Below, in pieces: positions 52,207 to 58,520 of a stretch of 58,520 bases of DNA. The position numbers and the translations under genes are program-made. The stretch's first letter is position 1. Every line of letters begins with the position of its first letter. Origin of the DNA: an uncultured Chthonomonadaceae bacterium (GTDB lineage Bacteria > Armatimonadota > Fimbriimonadia > Fimbriimonadales > Fimbriimonadaceae). The notes below the pieces were generated by a model. That model was not told the origin of the DNA, searched no databases, and worked only from the letters and a program-made list of their open reading frames with translations. The stretch covers positions 1-58,520 of the forward strand of contig CAMLDW010000011.1 of NCBI GenBank assembly GCA_946479035.1, given 5' to 3'.

Positions 52207-55200
52207 TGCCCTTTGACCACGATCTGCTTAGGCGCCGTGTGCCCGCGCTCGTCCGGGCGGCGCAATAGCTCCGCCTGCACCGGCGGGACGATCAGCCTTC
52301 CGTCCGTCTCCGCTCGCAGATAGAAACGGAACACCGCGGGAAGCGCGTCGTGCAGCGTCGTGTAGTACACCACCGCGCCGTCGCGCACCTCCGCGCGCCC
52401 GTTCGCAAACGAGTCGCGGTCCACGTATTCGAACCCCGCGGGGATCGGCATCGCGACCTTGACCGTGTCGGCGAGCGCGTCGCCCCAAACGACCGCCGTG
52501 CACCGCACCGGCTCGTTCGGCTTGACGTCGCGGCCCAGCTCCTCCCACGATCCCGCCGCGTTCTGCACCTCCCACCGCAAGAACGTCCGCAGCCCCTCAG
52601 GGCTCTCCATGTCGACCGGACGGTAGACGTTCGCTTCCAGCACGTAGCGCGGCGCACCGCCGTCCGTGCGCGCCTCGACGTGCATCGAGACCTTTCCTCC
52701 AGTGACCGGCACCGTCACGCTCGCCCAGTCCCTGTTCGGATACACCTTCACCGCCACTGGCTTCCCGTCGACGGTCACGCTCAATTCCTCGAGCCTCTTC
52801 GCGCCTGGGTGCTTCGTCTCGTATTCGCGCAGCGCCCAAGCCGCGGACTCTCGGTCTGTCGCCGAGGCCCAACAGCTCGCCGCGTTCGCGAGCCAGTTCG
52901 CGATCTGCGAAGCGAGCGGTGCGTCGGTGTCGCTCGCAAGCATCATGTGCAGGAGCCGCGCGTTCGCCTCGATCTGGCCCCCCGCCCATCCCTCTCCCCT
53001 TCCGACCGGAAGATAGGACTCAGACGCGCCGCGCGAGACGAGCGGCAAAAGAGTCTTCATCTGCTCCGCAGCCCTCTCCTTGTTCCCAGAGGTCCACAGC
53101 GCCTCAGCCAAAGTCATCCGCGCCGTCGGCGAGAGGTCGTCGGACTTCGCGTCGACCTCCTTCGCCCACTCCGCGAGCCGCTTCGTGCCGATGCGCGAGA
53201 GAGCGCCGATCAGCATCGCGCGGTCTTCCATGAACCCGCTGTGCTCGTACTGGTACTCCGCAGCAGCGCGCCCCTCATCCACCATCTTCTTCGCTTCTTC
53301 GATGCCTTGGGCGTCCGCGAGCGCCTCGACGACGCGCGCCGTCACCACCGGGTCGACGATGGAGTCGTCGAACCAGCCCCACCCGGTGCCCTGGCGCGTG
53401 CGCCCGAGCATCGCGAGAGGCTCCCGAAAACCGCTGGACTGCCACGTCTTGCCCTGAGCGATCGCCACGCGCAGTTGCGCCGCCGCGACCACCGGGCTGT
53501 ACCGGACCTCGCGCGAGATCCAGTCTTCTAAAGACGAGACCGCGCCGCCGTTCCCGGCGAAGAGCGTCAGCGTCGCTGAGCCCGTGTCCTTCATCACGTC
53601 CGCTGGCAGCTCGAGCGACAGCTCGCTGCGATCCAAGGCCCCTGCGGTCACATACCGGAACTTCGCACCGATCGGCACGACGGGCACAGTCACCTCGAGT
53701 GCGTCCTGCAGCACCCCCTTGTCGTCCGTCAGGTCGCCGCGCACTTTGATCGAGCCGTAGTTCTCCGCCAGGATCGGCACTTTCATGCTCGCATCTCCGC
53801 CGGCAGGAGCGACGATGTGCGCTTCCTGGCTCTTTCCCCCCACAGTCACCTTAATGCTGACGCTCTGGTCGCCCTTCGTCCTGTTCGTCACCGTTGCGAT
53901 CAGGTCGATCTCGTCGCCGATCGCCATCTGTCTCGGCGTTGCGAGCCGCAGGGTCAGCGGACGCGTCGCGCGCACGCTGTTCTTCGCTTCGCCGACCTGC
54001 GTCGACGTGTTCACTGCGCGCGCCGTCGCGCGCCATGCCGTCAGGTTTCCAGGCACCTCGAACGAGACCGAACCCGTCCCGTCCGCGCCCGTCGTCACAA
54101 ACGCGTTCCAATACGCGGTGTCCACAAACCGGTTCCGCACCGACGCGCCACCGCTGAACAGCCCTGCACCAGCAGGGTTTGCCGCCTGAAATGCGCCGCC
54201 TCCGTACTCCTCCGGCGAGCTCTCCGCCGTCTGCACGTAGTTCTGCCTCATCCCCCAGAAAGTCGTAACGAGCGGCTCGGTCGAGTCCTCGCGGATCGCG
54301 TAAAGAGCCTCGTCCACCACACCGAGCGCGACTTCCGCGCTTACAGGCCGCCCGCCAGAATCGAGCGTCGTCACCGTGTAACGCGCGGTGTCGCCCGGCG
54401 AGTACTCCGCCTTGTCCGCCCGCACGGTCACCTGCAACCGCCGCGTCGGGTCCGTCACAGCGATCTGCGAGTTGCCCGAGAGCTTGCCGTTCGCAGACCA
54501 CTGCGTGCAGTCGACCTCCACGTTAGGGCACATCTCGCCCGTGAGCTTCCACGTGAGCGACTGCGACCCGTAGACGACCCTGTAAGAGAATACGTCGTAC
54601 CCCTCGACGGTCACGAGCACCGGCCGCTTGGGCAGGTCGGTCTCCAGGTACGCCTTCGCGGTATCTCCCGGCGCAAAATCGCGCTTGTCCATCGAGAGCT
54701 GCAGCTTTGGGTTCTTCGGCTCTTGAAAGAGCGGCTGGTTCGGCTCCGTCACATAGACCGATGTCTCTGCACGGCCCGTGCGCCCGGTCAGGTCCTTCAC
54801 CTCCGCCTTGATCCTCAGGTCCGTCACGCTCGCCGGCAGTTGCACGACCGCCACGCCGCTCGCCGGCACAGTGACCGTCGCCGTGTCGAGCACCCTCTCC
54901 ACGTTCCGCTTCTCCTTCGCGTCGTACACGTCGTGAGAGATCGTCACCTTCACCTGCCCCGCGACCGGCTTGCCGTCCAAGTCGCTCAGCCTCACTTCGA
55001 GCGGGAACAGGCGCCCGAGCGGCACGTACGAGACCTTCGGCATCACGCCGACGCGCACGTTCGCGCCGAACACCGGCACGGTCGTCGCCTCCCCCACCTG
55101 CCTGCGCATCGAGTCGGTCACCGTCACCTGCACCGTGTAGTTCAGGTCCGGCGCGGGGGTCGCGGTGTCGAGCGCGATCTCTGCAACGCCGTTCTTGTCC

Positions 55201-56402
55201 GTCGTCAACCGCCCTTGCCCGACCACGCGGTCCGCATAATAGACGTCCCGCGCGTACATGTTCCCGTCGTTGAAGAAACCGCCGTCGCCGGAGCCGTACC
55301 AACCGATCGCGTGTGCCCGCACAAGGTAAGAGACCGTCGCGTTCGGCACGTGTGAACCAAAGTAGGTTTCCACCGCCACGCCAACGCGCAGCTTCTCGCC
55401 CGCCAAGTACCGCTTCTGTGATGGCGTCAAAGTGACCTTGAAGTCCGGCTTGCGGTACTCCGCCACCTCGAACATCGAATACTCCGACTCCTTCCCGCAC
55501 CGCACGAGCACCGTGTACCGCCCCAGCGAGCCTTCGGCTGGAATGGAGAACGAGCCCGCCAGCGTCCCGTTCGCATTGGTCTTCAAGGGAAGCCGCTCGA
55601 TTAGCGTGTCGTTCGAGTCGCTCACCTCCACAGTTGCGTCCGCGTCCGCGACAGGGGTCCACGCGATCCCCTTTGCCCGGCGTAGGATCGCCTTGAACTC
55701 CACGCTCTGCCCCGGGCGGTAGATCGGCCGGTCGAGCTGCACGTGCGCGACGAACTGGCCCTCGCGTGAGGTAGCTTCGCCCACCACCGCCGCCATGTCG
55801 CCACCGCGCTGCACCAGCGCCACCACGCGCATCGCCGAAGGCGCGAGCAGGCAAAGTCCGTCCTTGTCCGTCTTTCCTGAAACGGCCAACTTGCCGCCGA
55901 CGTAAAGGCCGACCGACGCCCCCGGCACCGTGCGCCCCGTCGCCGCGTCCGTCACCCACGTCAGCGTCTTCGTCGCGGAGCGCTTCACCACCACCGCGAG
56001 GTTCGTCACGTTCACGACCGCCCACTTGCGCGCCTTGCCCGAGGCGGCGACGATCTTGTAATAGCCCGGCGCGAGCTCCGGCAGGTTGATCTGCCGCTGG
56101 TAATAGCTGTCCTGCGGCGGCGTGTTCGCCTTCCTTCCACCCGTCACGTCCACGTCGATCACGCGGAAAGCCGCGCCCTGCGCCACCGGCTCCCTCTCCG
56201 GCGCCTCGCTCCCATACCGCAATGAAGTGCTGGAAAGACGAAAGAACTGCAGCGGCACGACGCGCACGTTCTTCGTGTTGATCGAAAGTCGGATCTTCGG
56301 CCCAGGCGCGACGTTGCGGCCGACGAAGATCTCGATCGACTCACCCGCACCCAGCGCAAGCGTGCAAACAAAAAACGAAAGAAACGCAAATAAAGCCTTC
56401 AA
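52203..56402 (-). CDS. Alpha-2-macroglobulin-like protein (MG2 family), no thioester
   Basis: This 1399-residue protein has a signal peptide (residues 1-19) and a series of macroglobulin domains. The MG2 segment GQFVAHVQLDRPIYRPGQSVEF lies at about residues 220-241; its DRPIYRPGQ core is diagnostic. The bait and A2M domain lies around 770-800 (WNAFVTTGADGTGSVSFEVP). The C-terminal helical toroid lies around 970-1200. The thioester CxEQ found in trapping macroglobulins is replaced by SSLEDW, as in the thioester-free bacterial class. Such proteins guard the periplasm or outer membrane against foreign proteases. The start is TTG in a TTGA overlap with AMMECR1, with GGAG upstream. Confidence 0.92.
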   Translation of the reverse strand: MKALFAFLSFFVCTLALGAGESIEIFVGRNVAPGPKIRLSINTKNVRVVPLQFFRLSSTSLRYGSEAPEREPVAQGAAFRVIDVDVTGGRKANTPPQDSYYQRQINLPELAPGYYKIVAASGKARKWAVVNVTNLAVVVKRSATKTLTWVTDAATGRTVPGASVGLYVGGKLAVSGKTDKDGLCLLAPSAMRVVALVQRGGDMAAVVGEATSREGQFVAHVQLDRPIYRPGQSVEFKAILRRAKGIAWTPVADADATVEVSDSNDTLIERLPLKTNANGTLAGSFSIPAEGSLGRYTVLVRCGKESEYSMFEVAEYRKPDFKVTLTPSQKRYLAGEKLRVGVAVETYFGSHVPNATVSYLVRAHAIGWYGSGDGGFFNDGNMYARDVYYADRVVGQGRLTTDKNGVAEIALDTATPAPDLNYTVQVTVTDSMRRQVGEATTVPVFGANVRVGVMPKVSYVPLGRLFPLEVRLSDLDGKPVAGQVKVTISHDVYDAKEKRNVERVLDTATVTVPASGVAVVQLPASVTDLRIKAEVKDLTGRTGRAETSVYVTEPNQPLFQEPKNPKLQLSMDKRDFAPGDTAKAYLETDLPKRPVLVTVEGYDVFSYRVVYGSQSLTWKLTGEMCPNVEVDCTQWSANGKLSGNSQIAVTDPTRRLQVTVRADKAEYSPGDTARYTVTTLDSGGRPVSAEVALGVVDEALYAIREDSTEPLVTTFWGMRQNYVQTAESSPEEYGGGAFQAANPAGAGLFSGGASVRNRFVDTAYWNAFVTTGADGTGSVSFEVPGNLTAWRATARAVNTSTQVGEAKNSVRATRPLTLRLATPRQMAIGDEIDLIATVTNRTKGDQSVSIKVTVGGKSQEAHIVAPAGGDASMKVPILAENYGSIKVRGDLTDDKGVLQDALEVTVPVVPIGAKFRYVTAGALDRSELSLELPADVMKDTGSATLTLFAGNGGAVSSLEDWISREVRYSPVVAAAQLRVAIAQGKTWQSSGFREPLAMLGRTRQGTGWGWFDDSIVDPVVTARVVEALADAQGIEEAKKMVDEGRAAAEYQYEHSGFMEDRAMLIGALSRIGTKRLAEWAKEVDAKSDDLSPTARMTLAEALWTSGNKERAAEQMKTLLPLVSRGASESYLPVGRGEGWAGGQIEANARLLHMMLASDTDAPLASQIANWLANAASCWASATDRESAAWALREYETKHPGAKRLEELSVTVDGKPVAVKVYPNRDWASVTVPVTGGKVSMHVEARTDGGAPRYVLEANVYRPVDMESPEGLRTFLRWEVQNAAGSWEELGRDVKPNEPVRCTAVVWGDALADTVKVAMPIPAGFEYVDRDSFANGRAEVRDGAVVYYTTLHDALPAVFRFYLRAETDGRLIVPPVQAELLRRPDERGHTAPKQIVVKGQ

Positions 56403-56959
56403 TGAGTAGTCTCCGGATAGCGGAACCGCTGCGCGGTCATCCGCTCAAGCCTGACAGACGCCCCTTGTGCGACCCCCGCCTTCGTATAGGCCCATGAGAG
56501 CCGGGTGCGCGGGTCCTTCCCCTCCCAGGGCAGAACCACGCCCACCTTTTCGCCGGACCGCAGCACCAACCCGTCGCTCGGCTCCAGCCCCGCGACAGAA
56601 GATATCGGGTCCAAGCGGGAAACTAGCGTCAGCGTTACGGCAAATCGACGCCCGTCGAGGCGCACCGGACCATACCGCGCGTCGTGAAGAGCCGCGGACG
56701 TCGCCGCGCTCAGCACCTCTTCTTCCAGCGTCGCCTTGGTCGCCGAGAGCGTCCCCCGGCAGCCGACCACCTTCCCCTCCACCTCGATCGTCACGAACAC
56801 GCCGCACGAAGGAGTCCGGGCCGCCAGAACGGGAGCAGGGCGGCCTTCCAGCAGCGCCGAAACGGCGCGAAAGGTGTAGAGCGGAAAGTCAGGCTTCTCC
56901 GCAGCCCCGACGAGCTGCAAGGCGTGACAAAGCGCAAGAACCATCCCGGGCCCGAACAT
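56399..56959 (-). CDS. AMMECR1-domain protein with N-terminal signal-like helix
   Basis: This 186-residue protein carries an AMMECR1 domain: GVFVTIEVEGKVVGCRGTL (the conserved LRGCIGT-like motif), ATSAALHDARYGPV and VTLTLVSRLDPIS. The family is widespread, of unknown activity, and usually cytoplasmic. Here a hydrophobic N-terminus (residues 2-21, ending LVGAAE) looks like a signal peptide. The ATG at 56959 has GAGGAG five bases upstream; the longer frame to 57145 runs through a dispersed intergenic repeat and is rejected. It overlaps the macroglobulin gene by four bases and heads the operon. Confidence 0.82.
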   Translation of the reverse strand: MFGPGMVLALCHALQLVGAAEKPDFPLYTFRAVSALLEGRPAPVLAARTPSCGVFVTIEVEGKVVGCRGTLSATKATLEEEVLSAATSAALHDARYGPVRLDGRRFAVTLTLVSRLDPISSVAGLEPSDGLVLRSGEKVGVVLPWEGKDPRTRLSWAYTKAGVAQGASVRLERMTAQRFRYPETTH

Positions 56960-57023
56960 CCGTCTCCTCGCCCTCCCGGTGGACTGACGCGCCCACGCCC
57001 GCGATGTTACGCCACGATCCAAT

Positions 57024-57049
57024 TCCCTCTCCCGCTCGTGCGGGAGAGG
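57024..57049. repeat. Palindromic intergenic repeat
   Basis: CCCTCTCCCGC, TCGT, GCGGGAGAGGG forms an 11-bp perfect stem, followed by CAGGGTGAGGGCATCCGC and, at 57083, GTCATCCTGAGC. These are recognisable pieces of widespread intergenic repeat families. They lie in the divergent spacer between AMMECR1 and guaB. Confidence 0.65.
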
Positions 57050-57162
57050 GCAGGGTGAGGGCATCCGCTGATTCCCTCCCCCGTCATCCTGAGCCCAGTC
57101 GAACGAGGCGGGACAGGCTCCCAGCGCCAAGCCCGGCCCACGCAACCTGCCACGAAGTGCGC

Positions 57163-57168
57163 CATAAT
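57163..57168 (+). promoter_or_regulatory. -10 element of guaB
   Basis: CATAAT lies 12 bases before the guaB ATG, giving an mRNA leader of only about five bases. Confidence 0.5.
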
Positions 57169-57180
57169 CAACCGCACCAA

Positions 57181-58520
57181 ATGTCCGGTGACTTCCGACT
57201 GGGGCTCAGCTTCGACGACGTCCTTCTAGTGCCCCGAAGGACGGAAATACTCCCCAGCGAAGTCGACACCAGCACCGAGATCCTCCCAGGGCTGCGCCTC
57301 AACATCCCCATCGTCTCGTCCCCCATGGACACCGTCACCGAGGCGCGATTCGCCATCGCCATGGCGCGCGAGGGCGGAGTCGGCGTCCTCCACCGAAACA
57401 TGCCTATCGACGTCCAGGCCGACCAGGTCGACCGCGTCAAACGGTCCGAGCACGGCATCATCACCGACCCGATCAAGCTCGAGCCCGATAAGACGATCCG
57501 CGAGGCGATGGAGCTCATGTCGCACTTCCACATCAGCGGCGTGCCGATCGTGGACAAAGAAGACAGGCTCGTCGGCATCCTCACCAACCGCGACATCCGC
57601 TTCGAGACCAACTACGACCGCAAGATCACCGAGCGCATGACGAGCAAGAGCCTCATCACCGCGCCGCCCGGCACCACGCTCGACCAGGCGCAAGAGCTCC
57701 TCGCCGAGCACCGCATCGAAAAGCTCCCGATCATCGACAAAGACGGCAAGCTCAAGGGCCTCATCACGATCAAGGACATCGAAAAGGTCAAGCGGCATCC
57801 GCAGGCGACCAAGGACACCAAAGGCCGCCTCATCGTCGGCGCGGCGATCGGCCCGCTTCGCGAGCCTTATGAGCGCGCGAAGGCGCTCATGGACGCGGGA
57901 GTCGACTTCATCGTCATCGACGCCGCGCACGGCCAGAGCAAGGGCGTCATCGAGTGCACGCGCATGCTCAAGAAGAAGCTGCCGGACCTGCGCGTCATCT
58001 CCGGCAACGTCGCCACCAAGCAGGGCGTCAAGGACCTGCACGCGGTCGGCGCGGACGGCCTGCGGCTCGGCATCGGCGCGGGCTCCATCTGCACCACGCG
58101 CATCGTCGCGGGCGTCGGAGTGCCGCAGTTCACCGCCGTTTTCGACTGTTGCGAAGAGGCGAACAGGCTGGGGATCCCCACCATCGCCGACGGCGGCATC
58201 CGCTCTTCGGGCGACGTCGTGAAGTCCTTGGCGGCCGGCGCTTCCACCGTGATGATGGGCAACATGTTCGCGGGGTGCGAAGAGTCGCCCGGCGAGACGG
58301 AGATCTATCGCAACCGCGCGTACAAGGTCTATCGCGGCATGGGCTCGATCGGCGCGATGAAGCAGGGCTCGAGCGACAGGTACTTCCAGGTGAAGTCGCC
58401 CGACGCGACGCTCGTGCCGGAAGGCGTCGAGGGGCGCGTGCCGTTCAAAGGCCCGCTCGAGAGCACGATCGAGCAGATCGTCGGCGGCCTGCGCTCCGGC
58501 ATGGGCTACTGCGGCGCGGC
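57181..58520 (+). CDS. guaB: Inosine-5'-monophosphate dehydrogenase (3' end outside window)
   Basis: GuaB oxidises IMP to XMP, the first step to GMP. About 446 residues are visible and the frame is open at the window edge. It starts LGLSFDDVLLVPRR. Two CBS domains occupy about residues 95-210 (FHISGVPIVD, HRIEKLPIIDKDGKLKG). The barrel resumes with VIDAAHGQSKGVIE. The catalytic Cys loop reads GIGAGSICTTR, where most enzymes have GIGPGSICTTR. The mobile flap region RGMGSIGAMKQGSSDRYF is intact. No Shine-Dalgarno sequence is seen. Confidence 0.95.
   Translation, partial: MSGDFRLGLSFDDVLLVPRRTEILPSEVDTSTEILPGLRLNIPIVSSPMDTVTEARFAIAMAREGGVGVLHRNMPIDVQADQVDRVKRSEHGIITDPIKLEPDKTIREAMELMSHFHISGVPIVDKEDRLVGILTNRDIRFETNYDRKITERMTSKSLITAPPGTTLDQAQELLAEHRIEKLPIIDKDGKLKGLITIKDIEKVKRHPQATKDTKGRLIVGAAIGPLREPYERAKALMDAGVDFIVIDAAHGQSKGVIECTRMLKKKLPDLRVISGNVATKQGVKDLHAVGADGLRLGIGAGSICTTRIVAGVGVPQFTAVFDCCEEANRLGIPTIADGGIRSSGDVVKSLAAGASTVMMGNMFAGCEESPGETEIYRNRAYKVYRGMGSIGAMKQGSSDRYFQVKSPDATLVPEGVEGRVPFKGPLESTIEQIVGGLRSGMGYCGA

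Noticed and set aside
56960..57145. Longer N-terminus for the AMMECR1 gene
   Set aside because: The added residues (FDWAQDDGGG, PSPCPLPHERERE) are translated intergenic repeats, and GAGGAG supports the ATG at 56959.

Overview
The window is high-GC bacterial chromosome, densely packed, with genes on both strands and many stop/start overlaps. It encodes a flagellum, type IV pilus motors, prepilin-like and PEP-CTERM/HAF secreted proteins, an MlaD-type protein with a probable outer-membrane barrel, and System I cytochrome c maturation genes. This combination suggests a motile diderm of the Armatimonadota (Fimbriimonadia-like). That placement is inference: there is no rRNA gene in the window. I saw no phage, insertion sequence or CRISPR array.

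Layout. 1-6.9 kb (minus): flagellar basal-body and export operon flgB-flgC-fliE-fliF-fliG-fliH-fliI-fliJ, ending in a lytic transglycosylase. 7-12.2 kb: class III aminotransferase, GYF/TM2 protein, esterase, threonine aldolase, YprB-like nuclease and a secreted protein. 12.3-16 kb (plus): ccmE-ccmF-panD-pyrE, tightly overlapped. 16-21.2 kb: a diacylglycerol-kinase-type lipid kinase, a small unknown gene, then pilB-HDOD-pilT on the minus strand. 21.4-24.7 kb: tRNA-Leu(CAG), a lytic transglycosylase, a cobalamin riboswitch in front of a prepilin-like gene, a DUF167 protein, a DivIVA-like protein and a TPR-like protein. 24.7-31.3 kb: gatB, an M28 peptidase, a RimB-like protease with a RimK-RCK_C fusion, DinB, AlkA-like glycosylase and a beta-helix protein. 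31.4-39.2 kb: a large zinc protease, HAF/PEP-CTERM protein, His-rich protein, Cu/Zn SOD, a probable selenoprotein, an M28 peptidase and a DUF2807 lipoprotein. 39.2-48.9 kb: xth, a zinc-ribbon protein, an unknown membrane protein, hisF, a dapA-like gene, a CBM9-like protein, rplI, mlaD and clpC. 48.9-57 kb (minus): AMMECR1, alpha-2-macroglobulin-like protein, thioredoxin/NodB fusion, GYF protein, aldo/keto reductase and aquaporin. The window ends inside guaB.

Most notable observations. (1) At 36430-36978 a thioredoxin-like reading frame is interrupted by one TGA exactly where the first Cys of a CGWC active site belongs. A perfect hairpin lies downstream at bacterial SECIS distance, so this is probably a selenoprotein that ordinary annotation would split in two. 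(2) About 17 genes have a TANNNT or near-TANNNT -10 element only 5-9 bases before the start codon (12 in two more), which implies widespread leaderless transcription. (3) A cobalamin riboswitch precedes a prepilin-like gene rather than a B12 gene. (4) Further oddities are a RimK-RCK_C fusion, a CxxxY-type CcmE, a transenvelope-type MlaD, an AMMECR1/macroglobulin/deacetylase operon, a DapA homologue without its Schiff-base lysine, a cysteine-free Cu/Zn SOD, and two genes whose best start codon is CTG.
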